DNA of 64,000 nt, from the NCBI GenBank assembly GCA_026990595.1, contig JALXCZ010000007.1:1-64000 (forward strand), read 5' to 3'. This document shows, piece by piece, positions 44,803 to 53,539 of the stretch. The translations under genes and the position numbers were made by a program. The first letter of the stretch is position 1; each line of letters begins with the position of its first letter. Source of the stretch: Sulfurovum sp. GTDB taxonomy: Bacteria > Campylobacterota > Campylobacteria > Campylobacterales > Sulfurovaceae. The notes under the pieces are model-generated. The model did no database searches, was not told where the DNA came from, and saw only the letters and a program-made list of their open reading frames with translations.

Positions 44803-44876
44803 AAATAAGAAGAAACTAATACATCAAAAGAAAAGGAACAAAGAAAAACCTAAAAAAAGTATTGAGAAAGATCACT

Positions 44877-45104
44877 TTAACAAAAAAGCCCAACATCCTC
44901 TTCTCTCACGATCTCACACTCCTCATTCATCTGTGAGCAGAGCTTCTCCTTGCAACAATCACAAAGATAGCGGTAATTCTGCATATCATAATGGATCGTA
45001 TCGCCTTCATTAATATCATTATAACATTCACCACATACATTCGTGACACGTAAAAGTATCTCTTTGGTTGCAGTCTGGGTTACAAAACATGCATTACTCA
45101 TCAT
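44877..45104 (-). CDS. small cysteine-rich protein, probable zinc ribbon
   Basis: 75 aa (74 if the second ATG, which has better spacing to GGAG, is used). Two CxxC knuckles (CGECYNDI and CDCCKEKLC) suggest metal binding. No family recognised. Overlaps the ribosome-binding context of the TPR gene directly upstream (adjacent, no gap), so the two are co-transcribed. Confidence 0.65.
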   Translation of the reverse strand: MMSNACFVTQTATKEILLRVTNVCGECYNDINEGDTIHYDMQNYRYLCDCCKEKLCSQMNEECEIVREEDVGLFC

Positions 45105-45740
45105 CTACTCCGATAATTCTTTGATCATTTTCTTGGCAACTTCCAGTTCACTGTCCAGTGCAAAAGCTTTTTTATACTCAATCAATGCTTCTTCTTTACA
45201 TCCTAGATCATAAAGTGTGTTGGCATAATTGAAATGATGTGGTGCATACTCAGGGTCTAGAGCAATAGCTCTTTCATGATGTTGTTTAGCACCTTCTTCA
45301 TCACCCAACTGATGCAGAGCATTGGCTAAAGAGGCATGCGCCATATCATCACTCTCATCCAGAGAAAGTATTTTTTCAAAATACTCTTTCGCCTCCTGGT
45401 ATTTTTTCTGCTGCATGGCTACATAACCGCTTCTTTGGAGTGCTTCAATACTGTTTTCATCTAAAATAAGTGCACTTTGGAGTGCCTTTTCTGCCTCTTG
45501 CAGATCCTCTTTTTCTATGGCAGCATCTGCCATTTTTAAAAGTTGTTCCATACGTGTTGGCTGCACTGCAGGGGTAGAGAATGTTTTATCAGGACGGTTG
45601 ATCCCACCTATCTGTTCATCTGCCCTTTTGGCTTCGAAATCCACACCACGTTTGGGAAAACTTCCTGAAAAAAGTTGCTTAAAGAAGAGGTAAAAAATTG
45701 CTCCTGCAAGCACTAAAAGTAAAAGTTGAAAAGTAGACAT
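45105..45740 (-). CDS. membrane-anchored TPR protein
   Basis: 211 aa. An N-terminal helix (FQLLLLVLAGAIFYLFF) anchors it, followed by a linker and four TPR-like repeats at about 64-205 (for example EEGAKQHHERAIALDPEY). Protein-protein scaffold of unknown partner. Start ATG at 45740. Confidence 0.8.
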   Translation of the reverse strand: MSTFQLLLLVLAGAIFYLFFKQLFSGSFPKRGVDFEAKRADEQIGGINRPDKTFSTPAVQPTRMEQLLKMADAAIEKEDLQEAEKALQSALILDENSIEALQRSGYVAMQQKKYQEAKEYFEKILSLDESDDMAHASLANALHQLGDEEGAKQHHERAIALDPEYAPHHFNYANTLYDLGCKEEALIEYKKAFALDSELEVAKKMIKELSE

Positions 45741-45800
45741 ATATTCTCCAAAAGTTAATAAGCAATAATAGGATAATCTAACTTAAAGCCAAAGAAATAA

Positions 45801-46607
45801 TTACCAACCCTCAGCAAGATCGATCAGTTTATATCCTTCTTGCTGACGTTTTTCAAACTTTTTCGTAAATGCTTCCATGGTTGCAGCTGTTTCATAACCT
45901 TGCGCTGCATTATTTTTGGATCTGTAAAAAACAACCATCCATTTCCCCAATGTATATTCTATATTACTGATGTGGTATCCTTTTTTCCAATACTTTTCTA
46001 TCGCTCTCACCATATCACGCCAGGCAGAACGTATGATCATTGCCTGACCTTTGTATTCTGTTCCTTCAGCAAATATCCCTGTCCAACGTCCTTCTCCATA
46101 CTCAAGGTCAATAAGATCAAAATTCTCTTTCCATCGCTTATTGACAGCATCTACAAAAACATCCAACTTCTTTCTTCTCTCAAATGCCTGGTTAGTATAA
46201 GAAGTGTTTTTTTCAAAGATAACGATCCATTCTGCCAAGCCATGCTCCACATTGGTAATATAATACCCCTTGTCCCAATACTTTTTAAGTAAATTATTAA
46301 CAACAGAAAAACGTCTGGCAACAATATAGGTTTGATGTGTCTCTTTGGGATTTTTGGTAAAAACGGCTATCCATTTTCCATTACCATATTTGATCTCATT
46401 GATATCATACCCTTCTACCCAGCGTTTTCGAATACTCTTTTGCAAATTTTCCAGACTCATTGTACTCTCTATTTTCTGATTGCTCTTCTTTTTTTCAAAG
46501 GTACCTATATATTTGTAATGTGATGCACTATATTTGGATGTTTTTGCAGAGAGTTGTGTTGCAAAAAACATCATACCCATAATCAGTAAGTATATTATTT
46601 TTCTCAT
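45801..46607 (-). CDS. secreted protein of four and a half ~48-residue tandem repeats
   Basis: 268 aa with a signal peptide (YLLIMGMMFFATQLSA). From about residue 53 it consists of repeats of roughly 48 residues with the core W-x3-G-Y-x-I-x2-[IV]-x-[YH]-G-x-[GA]-x-W-x3-F; four are full and the last is cut after the first third. Trp, Tyr and Gly positions are the most conserved. Such W/G repeats often build beta-propellers or similar closed folds. I do not know the function. Confidence 0.7.
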   Translation of the reverse strand: MRKIIYLLIMGMMFFATQLSAKTSKYSASHYKYIGTFEKKKSNQKIESTMSLENLQKSIRKRWVEGYDINEIKYGNGKWIAVFTKNPKETHQTYIVARRFSVVNNLLKKYWDKGYYITNVEHGLAEWIVIFEKNTSYTNQAFERRKKLDVFVDAVNKRWKENFDLIDLEYGEGRWTGIFAEGTEYKGQAMIIRSAWRDMVRAIEKYWKKGYHISNIEYTLGKWMVVFYRSKNNAAQGYETAATMEAFTKKFEKRQQEGYKLIDLAEGW

Positions 46608-46615
46608 ATGTGATC

Positions 46616-46882
46616 CTATCTGTTTAATTGTGTAGCAATGGCTCCTATCTCTTCTTCCATCGCCTCTTTGGTATCATATATAAAAGTATGTTTATCTTCT
46701 TCACCTAAATGCAGAAAGATTCCATAGCCTACGACTTCCACTTTGTCTTTTGCTTCACTCTCAAGCCACTCAAGACTCACTTGTGTAGTCTCATCCTCAA
46801 ATCCGGTTCTAATCACTGCGGCAGGGTAAAGCTGTGTTATCTTTGCTGTATCAAACTCTTTGTTTTGTATGGTAATAATCAT
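46616..46882 (-). CDS. small uncharacterised protein
   Basis: 88 aa from the ATG at 46882 (MIITIQNKEFD), acidic, no membrane helix. A longer frame from 47014 would overlap the divergent yqeY-like gene and shows unrelated sequence. Eight bases separate it from the repeat-protein gene downstream. A TATAAT-like box lies about 10 bases before the ATG on the minus strand, so the leader would be very short. No family recognised. Confidence 0.6.
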   Translation of the reverse strand: MIITIQNKEFDTAKITQLYPAAVIRTGFEDETTQVSLEWLESEAKDKVEVVGYGIFLHLGEEDKHTFIYDTKEAMEEEIGAIATQLNR

Positions 46883-46928
46883 ACATTCATTATAGTATAA
46901 TTGTCTAAAATTATATGGGAGATCATAA

Positions 46929-47372
46929 ATGCGTTTAAAAGAACAGATCAAAAACGACATAAAAGAAGCAATGCGGGCGAAAGAGACAGCAAAAAGAGAT
47001 ACTCTCAGAAACATTCAAGCCGCTATTAAGCAGATAGAAGTAGATGAAAGAAGAGAACTGGGTGATGCTGATGTGGAAGCGATCTTAATGAAATATGCCA
47101 AACAACGTGAAGATGCCAAAGTACAGTTTGCTAAGGGTGGGCGTGATGATCTTGTGGCTAAGGAAGAGGCAGAGTTAGCCCTTATTAAAACCTATCTGCC
47201 TGAACCTATGGATGACACGGAACTGGAGTCCATACTCAAAGAGGTCATTGCCTCCGTAGGTGCACAGAGTATGAAAGACATGGGTAAAGTCATGGGTGCA
47301 GCCAAAAGTACCATAGGAAGCCGTGCAGATGGTGGACGTATTAATGTGATGGTGAAGAAGCTGTTATCATAA
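46929..47372 (+). CDS. GatB/YqeY domain protein
   Basis: 147 aa YqeY-type helical protein related to the C-terminal tRNA-binding domain of GatB. The pattern RDTLRNIQAAIKQIEVDERRE and LPEPMDDTELE with a closing [13 protein letters not shown] is typical. GGGAGA precedes the ATG. Its last 32 bases overlap the convergent lipoprotein gene. Function of stand-alone YqeY is not settled. Confidence 0.93.
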   Translation: MRLKEQIKNDIKEAMRAKETAKRDTLRNIQAAIKQIEVDERRELGDADVEAILMKYAKQREDAKVQFAKGGRDDLVAKEEAELALIKTYLPEPMDDTELESILKEVIASVGAQSMKDMGKVMGAAKSTIGSRADGGRINVMVKKLLS

Positions 47373-48225
47373 AAATATATGTGTAACCACGTGTAGCCAC
47401 ATATATTTTATTGTTTTTCTGTTTTATATCCAAGGCAGCATAGGCAAGTGGTATAGTTTGTATTGCTTTACCATTATGTCTATTTAACACATATAAATAA
47501 TCTTGATGTGCTGTTAAACCATAGCCTGTAACAATAATATCATCTGTTACAACAAAACTAGTATTACTTTTTTGTTCTTGGCTTCTCCATAGTATTGCAT
47601 TTGTTTTTAAATCAATAGCCGTTAAAAAACCTGTTTTGCCATTGACCTCTCTAGGAAATCCTCCTGAAGTAGAAATATATAAAATATTATCTTCTATCTC
47701 AGCCCAATCCAAAGATTGTCTCGCCCATGCTTTACGTACATGATACACGGAAGGATACTCATAATTTTTTAAATCAAAACTTTTTTGAATTGTATGTGTT
47801 TTCTTATCATAAATAACCAAATAAGCACCAGGTCTGTCAAGCTGTGATTTATAATAGACAAAATAAGAAGACTTTAGATTCAAAATTCTTTCAAGTAAAA
47901 TACCTTTATAGCTAGGCTTTATGCCTGTAGGGTAGTGTCCACCTTTAGGTCTTATGCGTCCACATGTACGTATAGTGGAAGGTTCAAACCCATATTGTTG
48001 ATACCATTTGTTACAATTTTTATATGATTTTACAAAGCTTTCTGTCTTAATTCTTTTTAATTTAGAAGTTGCCACTCTGTCGTTCTGACTCTGAGACAAT
48101 AAAAAACTATGCTCAGGTGGCTTTACTAAAACAGTAGCACTTTTTCCACTTTTTATATTGGGTTGAGCACAACCAAACAAAACAAATAATCCTACAAATA
48201 AAAAAGATATTTTAAGATTGACCAT
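47341..48225 (-). CDS. lipoprotein with PQQ-like beta-propeller features
   Basis: 294 aa. Lipobox LFGC at about 16-19 marks it as a lipoprotein. The C-terminal half has WD/PQQ-like blades ([33 protein letters not shown]). Function unknown. It is coupled to trpC (14-base overlap) and runs 32 bases into the convergent yqeY-like gene. Confidence 0.75.
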   Translation of the reverse strand: MVNLKISFLFVGLFVLFGCAQPNIKSGKSATVLVKPPEHSFLLSQSQNDRVATSKLKRIKTESFVKSYKNCNKWYQQYGFEPSTIRTCGRIRPKGGHYPTGIKPSYKGILLERILNLKSSYFVYYKSQLDRPGAYLVIYDKKTHTIQKSFDLKNYEYPSVYHVRKAWARQSLDWAEIEDNILYISTSGGFPREVNGKTGFLTAIDLKTNAILWRSQEQKSNTSFVVTDDIIVTGYGLTAHQDYLYVLNRHNGKAIQTIPLAYAALDIKQKNNKIYVATRGYTYIFMITASSPSH

Positions 48226-49009
48226 ACTTCACCTCTTTAATGGCAGCAGTAATATCATCTTGACGCATAAAGTGCTCACCAACTAAAAATGCATCTGCTC
48301 CCATTTTAGAAATTTCAACTACTGTTTCGTGCTCATTGATGCCACTCTCGGCTACAATAATCTTACCGTTTGGAATAAGTGGGATAAGTTTTTCAGTCAA
48401 ACGCATATCCATCTCAAAACTCTCAAGGTTTCGGTGGTTAATACCGATGATATCTGCTCCTGCAAAGATGGCTTTTACCAAATCGGTTTTATTGTGTACC
48501 TCCACCAATACATCAAGCCCTAGGTGTAGAGCATAGTCATGCAACTCTTTCAGCTCTTTACGACTCAATGCCATAGCTATGAGCAAGATATAGTCTGCTC
48601 CAAAAGCAAGTGCTTCAAGAACTTGATATTTATCTACGATAAAGTCTTTTCTAAGAAGGGGAATACTTACATAACGGCGTACCATCCCCAGATACTCTTT
48701 GTCACCCTTAAAGAAATGTGGTTCTGTAAGAATAGAGAGTGAATCAGCCCCGCCTTTTTCGTAAGCTTGTGCTATCTTCATAGGGTCAAAGTCTTCACGA
48801 ATAATACCTTTGGATGGGCTTGCTTTTTTTACCTCTGCAATAATACGATAGGGATTTTCTTCGGTTGAACGAAGTGCTGATTTCACATCTTTAGGCACAA
48901 AAGGGTTAAACGCCAAAGAGCGTCCCAACCACTCCATAGGATAATCTACTTTACGCTTCTCTAAATCTGTTTTTGTTTTTTTAATGATTTCATCTAATAT
49001 CTGAGCCAT
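48212..49009 (-). CDS. trpC: indole-3-glycerol phosphate synthase
   Basis: Closes the indole ring in tryptophan synthesis; 265 aa TIM barrel. [40 protein letters not shown] and [13 protein letters not shown] are family signatures. Not fused to TrpF and without other trp genes nearby. Confidence 0.96.
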   Translation of the reverse strand: MAQILDEIIKKTKTDLEKRKVDYPMEWLGRSLAFNPFVPKDVKSALRSTEENPYRIIAEVKKASPSKGIIREDFDPMKIAQAYEKGGADSLSILTEPHFFKGDKEYLGMVRRYVSIPLLRKDFIVDKYQVLEALAFGADYILLIAMALSRKELKELHDYALHLGLDVLVEVHNKTDLVKAIFAGADIIGINHRNLESFEMDMRLTEKLIPLIPNGKIIVAESGINEHETVVEISKMGADAFLVGEHFMRQDDITAAIKEVKYGQS

Positions 49010-49037
49010 CTATCTGCCTTAGGCTGAATTTTCGCGT

Positions 49038-49043
49038 ATTATA
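49038..49043 (-). promoter_or_regulatory. candidate -10 box of trpC
   Basis: TATAAT on the minus strand in GGCTATAATACGCG, 28 bases before the trpC ATG and just before the end of the upstream TPR gene. A similar TATAATCGCG string precedes bpt and leuD. Confidence 0.5.
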
Positions 49044-49045
49044 GC

Positions 49046-50302
49046 CTATTTACACTTTTGAATGGCATCCCAGTGTTCTATAATCTCGGGTTCTTCCAAG
49101 CCCTCTTTATCTACTACTTTTTTCATTAATTTATATGCTTTTTTACACTGATGTTTCCTATAGTATCCCCAAGCCAAAGAATCCAGATAATAGGTATTAT
49201 CAGGTTGCTGTATCAACGCCTCTTTAACGATCTTTATCCCTTTTTTAATATCTATTTTTTTTTCAATCAGGGTATAACCGTAATAGTTCAGATAAAGACT
49301 GTCATCTACACCTTCAGATAAAGCTTTCTCAAAAAAGGAGACTACTTTATCTAGCATTTTTTTATCATTTTTATCTTTTGCATTTTCAAAAAGCAAAATT
49401 GCTTTTTCTGCTAGCCATTTAGGGTCATGGTCTTTTGCATAAAGTTTTGCTTCAAGACGTAGTGCTTTGTCATATTCTTTATTTGCTTTGTAGAGTGCAT
49501 AAAGTGTTTTGTTTTCTATATGTTTTTTCTCCAAAAAGGCAATTGCCCCGTTCATATCCCCTTTATAGGCATAAGCATCAATGATTTTGGAAAGATATTT
49601 CTCATTAGGATCATGGTCATAAAGGATCTTATAGACTTCCAGTACCCCATCTACATCATTTTCTTTGACATACAATGCCAGCAGTTTATAATAAAGTTGA
49701 TTGCTTACTGTCACATTCATACGACGGTGCATTTCCAAGAGCTGTATCGCTTTTTTTCTCTCACCGGTATACTCATCCATGATGACACTCATGCGTAAAA
49801 GTACATCTTCATTGTGTGTTTTTTCATAAACTTTATTAAGCAGATGCAATGCTTTTTTGAATTCACCTGTATAAAGATATGGGTTGGATGCCAGATCCAG
49901 GTCTCTTGGCTTGGATGATCTTTCAACAAGTCCCTCTGCCTGATTTCTTGCCTCTTGTATTTGTTGATTGGTAAGATAGAGTGGAATAAGCAGCCGTTTT
50001 ACTTCCAGTGTATCAGGATGTGCTTTATCCCAGTGTTTAAGCCTTTCTATACTCTGTGCAATATGACTTCTGCTTAACAGAGATGATGTTACTTCTCTGA
50101 AAAGATACTCTTTGGCTCCCGTACTGTCATACAGTTTACCAAAAATCTCTCTACTGTTCTCATAAGCCTTGTATTCATCATACAGCAAGCCCTGAATGAT
50201 CAGTTCATCTTCACTCAGAACCCTGAGTTCTCTGGCTTGCACTACTCCAAGAAAAAGAAATAAAACAGTAATAATACTGGCTGCTAAACGATACCTGGAC
50301 AC
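49046..50302 (-). CDS. exported TPR protein
   Basis: 418 aa with a signal peptide (ASIITVLFLFLGVVQA) and TPR-like helical repeats over most of its length, clearest at 150-400 (for instance KKGIKIVKEALIQQPDNTYYLDSL). A role in envelope assembly or surface polysaccharide export is possible, but nothing shows which. Overlaps the YkgJ-like gene by 19 bases. Confidence 0.8.
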   Translation of the reverse strand: MSRYRLAASIITVLFLFLGVVQARELRVLSEDELIIQGLLYDEYKAYENSREIFGKLYDSTGAKEYLFREVTSSLLSRSHIAQSIERLKHWDKAHPDTLEVKRLLIPLYLTNQQIQEARNQAEGLVERSSKPRDLDLASNPYLYTGEFKKALHLLNKVYEKTHNEDVLLRMSVIMDEYTGERKKAIQLLEMHRRMNVTVSNQLYYKLLALYVKENDVDGVLEVYKILYDHDPNEKYLSKIIDAYAYKGDMNGAIAFLEKKHIENKTLYALYKANKEYDKALRLEAKLYAKDHDPKWLAEKAILLFENAKDKNDKKMLDKVVSFFEKALSEGVDDSLYLNYYGYTLIEKKIDIKKGIKIVKEALIQQPDNTYYLDSLAWGYYRKHQCKKAYKLMKKVVDKEGLEEPEIIEHWDAIQKCK

Positions 50303-50658
50303 TCTTTTCTTACCTCATCTTCATCATTTTTAAACTGCTCCCAAAAAGGAAATGTACGACACTGTAAAGGTCGTACAGGGTAGATAGAACAGCGATTCTT
50401 GGTTTCATCAAAAAAGATACAGGCATAATTATTTTCAGCCAGTTTCTTTTCTGTCAGTGAATAACGGTGCTTCACTTTTCGTAAATACATTGTAGCAAAA
50501 TCTTCTACACTAAGGTTAACAAAGTCTGCCATTTTCTCTATTTCGGCATATTTTGCCCAGATATAACCGCTCTCACCCGTGCAGCAATGTCCGCCGCAAG
50601 CTTCACATTCACTTGGTCTAAATTTATAGTTATATCCTTCTTGTTCCATGAGTTCCAT
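50284..50658 (-). CDS. YkgJ-family cysteine cluster protein
   Basis: 124 aa. The CEACGGHCC cluster near the N-terminus and CSIYPVRPLQCRTFPFW later are the YkgJ (CxxCxxxCC) signature, a probable Zn or Fe-S binding protein of unknown role. Its start overlaps the end of the methyltransferase gene (TAATG). Confidence 0.88.
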   Translation of the reverse strand: MELMEQEGYNYKFRPSECEACGGHCCTGESGYIWAKYAEIEKMADFVNLSVEDFATMYLRKVKHRYSLTEKKLAENNYACIFFDETKNRCSIYPVRPLQCRTFPFWEQFKNDEDEVRKECPGIV

Positions 50659-51356
50659 TAAAAATCACCTTTTATACTATATGTATTTGCCTTGTTGAAA
50701 GCCTCCCTAGCCTGTGGCATATAAACACTCTTACTATCAAATACCACAAACGGAGGCAATATTTGTGTCATGGATCTTGAGTTATTTCTGGCTGCGATCA
50801 TCACCAGTTTGGACTCTCTGTCTATTTTGGAGTGAACAAACTGTATCTTCTCAGGATTTATACCATTTATTTTCAAATGATACAAGAGTGCATCTAACTG
50901 TCTGGCATCATAACAAAAGATAAACCACCCTTTTGGCTTTAAAAAAGTCTTTACACGTCGAATGAAACTCTCTATAGGCAGATGATGTGCATATCGCGCA
51001 GTATTAAGATGTGTATCTTTGCTCTGTGTTGTATTAGAGTCATAAAAAGGAGGATTTGAGATGATATAGTCATACCGCTGTTCTGTAACAATATCCTTAG
51101 TAAAATCACCTAAATAACTCTCTACTTCAAGATCATTGAGTGCATAATTATGCTGTGCATAGTGGAGCATCTTCTCTTGTTTATCTATAATCGTTGGCTC
51201 TATGTTAAAATCGCGACTTAAAAGCAGAGAGATAATTCCTACACCACACCCAACATCAAGCAGTTTACCTTTAGGTTTGAAGGCTGAAATAAAATCATAT
51301 AAAAAAATAGAATCACTGTTGTAACAGTAACCACTGGTAGGTTGATAAAGAAACAC
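50658..51356 (-). CDS. tRNA1(Val) A37 N6-methyltransferase-like protein
   Basis: 232 aa SAM-dependent methyltransferase: DVGCGVGIISLLL is the SAM loop and NPPF (about 101-104) marks adenine-N6 or glutamine methylation. Length and pattern fit TrmN6/YfiC. Substrate not proven. Confidence 0.83.
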   Translation of the reverse strand: MFLYQPTSGYCYNSDSIFLYDFISAFKPKGKLLDVGCGVGIISLLLSRDFNIEPTIIDKQEKMLHYAQHNYALNDLEVESYLGDFTKDIVTEQRYDYIISNPPFYDSNTTQSKDTHLNTARYAHHLPIESFIRRVKTFLKPKGWFIFCYDARQLDALLYHLKINGINPEKIQFVHSKIDRESKLVMIAARNNSRSMTQILPPFVVFDSKSVYMPQAREAFNKANTYSIKGDF

Positions 51357-51398
51357 AAACTCTCCTGAATAAATATATGAATTTTACTATATTTTCAG

Positions 51399-51404
51399 TA
51401 TAAT
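51399..51404 (+). promoter_or_regulatory. candidate -10 box of bpt, possibly giving a leaderless mRNA
   Basis: TATAAT only eight bases before the bpt ATG at 51412, and no ribosome-binding site in between (CGCGATT). If this box is used, transcription would start at or next to the initiation codon. Confidence 0.45.
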
Positions 51405-51411
51405 CGCGATT

Positions 51412-52173
51412 ATGAATGAAGAACTAGATTTGCTTAATCCCCCATCAACAGATTTTTCTATGCTGGACTATGACTGTGCCTATATTCCCGGAAACTTTGT
51501 ACGTATGCATTACAAATATGTTGACAAGGCATCCAAGACCTTTGCAACAGCTGTCATAGCCAGAGGATGGAGACGTTTTGGAAAATACTATTTCCACCCT
51601 ATCTGCAACGGATGTGATGCATGTAAAAGTCTTCGTATCGATGTAAACAGCTACCACTACACCAAATCACAGAAAAAAGCGATCAAACGAAACAAAGAGA
51701 CACAGATCATTGTACAAAAACCTACGCTTACTACAGCTCATATAGACCTTTACAACCAATATCATGCATTCAAACACCAAAAAGACGGCTGGAGTCATCG
51801 TAATATCTCCCAAAGAGAGTACTATGAGAATTTTGTAGACGGTGCACATGATTTTGGCAAAGAGGTACTTTATATTATAGATGGAAAGCTTGTAGGAGTT
51901 GATCTTATTGATATTCTTAATGATGGTATCAGCGCCATCTATTTCTATTATGATCCCGACTATGCCCATCTTTCACTGGGTACTTTCTCTCTACTTTACC
52001 AAATAAAACTCGCCAAAATTCTGGAACTTCCCTGGATCTATCTGGGTTACTGGGTAGAAGGGTGCAAAGCCTTTGCCTACAAATCAAAGTTTCAACCTGA
52101 AGAGATACTTGACGGTTTTCCTCATGTATCAGAACAACCCTTGTGGGAAACATGGGATAAACCGACAGATTAA
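51412..52173 (+). CDS. bpt: aspartate/glutamate leucyltransferase (Bpt, ATE-like)
   Basis: 253 aa. Transfers Leu (or Arg) from tRNA to N-terminal acidic residues, marking proteins for ClpS/ClpAP degradation. CAYIPGNFVRMHYKY, CNGCDACKSLRIDV and the GNAT-like C-terminal half (YYDPDYAHLSLGTFSLL, YWVEGCKAFAYKSKF) are typical of ATE/Bpt. Confidence 0.92.
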   Translation: MNEELDLLNPPSTDFSMLDYDCAYIPGNFVRMHYKYVDKASKTFATAVIARGWRRFGKYYFHPICNGCDACKSLRIDVNSYHYTKSQKKAIKRNKETQIIVQKPTLTTAHIDLYNQYHAFKHQKDGWSHRNISQREYYENFVDGAHDFGKEVLYIIDGKLVGVDLIDILNDGISAIYFYYDPDYAHLSLGTFSLLYQIKLAKILELPWIYLGYWVEGCKAFAYKSKFQPEEILDGFPHVSEQPLWETWDKPTD

Positions 52174-52186
52174 AATCCACATTATC

Positions 52187-52278
52187 GGTGTTGTCATGGG
52201 ACAACACCCTACACCCTCATAATATTTAAGCTATCATAAAATTTCAAAATCCCTAGGGTGTTGTACCCTTACAACACC
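52187..52278. repeat. paired inverted repeat, GTAGGGTGTTGT type (family B), after bpt
   Basis: Arms 52187-52212 and 52254-52278 each carry GGTGTTGT and its inverse. Each arm is itself partly palindromic. Same family as 43772-43845. It lies between the convergent ends of bpt and the oxidoreductase gene and may work as a terminator for both. Confidence 0.6.
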
Positions 52279-52301
52279 AATCACCCATGCAAAGATAAAT
52301 A

Positions 52302-53534
52302 TTACAATTTCCTACACCATTTCAAGAACAATCTATCTGGGTTTATTCTCTTATCTATCTCTTTACCTTCTACTATAGACTCTGCCAATATTTCAGCCAT
52401 CAAAGGAGCAAAGACAAATCCCCGCCCGCCAACACCATTGAGTACATAAAGATTATCTATATGTTTAAGCTCTGGCTTTGCCCCTCTTACTATGGCAGGA
52501 TAGGTCTCTAACATATAAGGCACATCTATCACTTTTCCTACCAAAGGAAAGTAATCTTTCGACCCTGCACGCATCCCGCAGAAAGTCTCTTTAAGTACAA
52601 AATCACTGCTATCTACCATCTCTTTTGCTCTCTCTTCAAGACTTTGAAGTGGTTTACCATTACAGACCATACAAGGATTTTTAGCTTTATTGTGTGTAGC
52701 ACCTAACTTAATAATGCCATCTATATTTGCAGAGACAGAGATACTTTTATGCATACTCACATCTAGTCTCAATTTGGAGTAGTAGTCTCCACGGCTTCCC
52801 CATGTACCTCTTACCCCCATATATCGCATATCAAAGAGGGTGTTTTGGTATCCTGTTGCTAAGACTATGTTTTTGGCTTGAATTGACTCTTCATTATTCC
52901 CCTCGTTCCCACTCTCCTGAGTGGGAATGCATACATTCACTCTCTGTGGTTCAGAACTTTTACTACTCTTTGCATTGTCATATGCATTCCCACGCAGAGC
53001 ATGGGAACGGGCTTTTACATGCCAAACATTTTCGCTAAACTCCAGACTCTCCACATCCATCTGCATAAAAGGAACCTGCTCCCAGATAGCCCTGCACATT
53101 GCAGGGGCATCACATACCCCTGCTTCATCAAATATAAAACTCTCTTTGGCATTAGTAATACCAATGGCTTCTAACTCTTCTTTACTTACCCAGCTGTATT
53201 TTGTATGGTTAAAAGGTTCATAAAGTCTGAATTTCTCAGCATCTTCTGCATCTTTGGGTATGCGTATAACACCAGTTTGAGAAAAGTGTTCAGGAAAGTG
53301 TTTAAGGTAGAAGTCTTTGGCATATTCATAAGCTTCATTGGTAAGTGTTTGAAGGGGAGAACCTTTACCTATTTTAGGAGAGACAAAAGCCCCGGCAGCC
53401 CCACTTCCACCACTGGCAGGCACAGCACTTCTGTCCACCAAAAGAACCTTTTGTCCTTTTTGCTGCAAAGCATACGCAGCACAACACCCTGCTATACCCG
53501 CTCCGATGATGATGGTGTCGTAGGTTTTAGGCAT
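52302..53534 (-). CDS. FAD-dependent oxidoreductase, MnmC C-domain-like, with in-frame repeat insertion
   Basis: 410 aa. Dinucleotide loop IIIGAGIAGCCAAYALQQKG, SGGSGAAGAFVSPKIGKGSP and the C-terminal FAPLMAEILAESI match the FAD domain of MnmC, which oxidises cmnm5U to nm5U in tRNA wobble modification; the methyltransferase domain is not fused here. Residues about 175-211 (SHALRGNAYDN ... TQESGNEGN) are encoded by the two-arm palindromic repeat at 52902-53011 and look foreign to the fold. Whether the enzyme tolerates this insertion is unknown. Confidence 0.78.
   Translation of the reverse strand: MPKTYDTIIIGAGIAGCCAAYALQQKGQKVLLVDRSAVPASGGSGAAGAFVSPKIGKGSPLQTLTNEAYEYAKDFYLKHFPEHFSQTGVIRIPKDAEDAEKFRLYEPFNHTKYSWVSKEELEAIGITNAKESFIFDEAGVCDAPAMCRAIWEQVPFMQMDVESLEFSENVWHVKARSHALRGNAYDNAKSSKSSEPQRVNVCIPTQESGNEGNNEESIQAKNIVLATGYQNTLFDMRYMGVRGTWGSRGDYYSKLRLDVSMHKSISVSANIDGIIKLGATHNKAKNPCMVCNGKPLQSLEERAKEMVDSSDFVLKETFCGMRAGSKDYFPLVGKVIDVPYMLETYPAIVRGAKPELKHIDNLYVLNGVGGRGFVFAPLMAEILAESIVEGKEIDKRINPDRLFLKWCRKL
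52902..53011. repeat. paired palindromic repeat, family A, inside a coding region
   Basis: Arms 52902-52934 (CGTTCCCACTC...GAGTGGGAATGC) and 52981-53011 (GCATTCCCACG...GCATGGGAACG), with the same order and spacing as at 3171-3278. The insertion keeps the reading frame of the surrounding oxidoreductase gene open. Confidence 0.65.
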
Positions 53535-53539
53535 ATGAC

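Noticed and set aside
44803-44876. Small RNA or short gene between pdxA and the cysteine-rich gene
   Set aside because: Only A-rich sequence without structure, promoter or an open frame of note.
52187-52278. CRISPR array
   Set aside because: Only two inverted, not direct, repeat arms and no regular spacers; no cas genes in the window.
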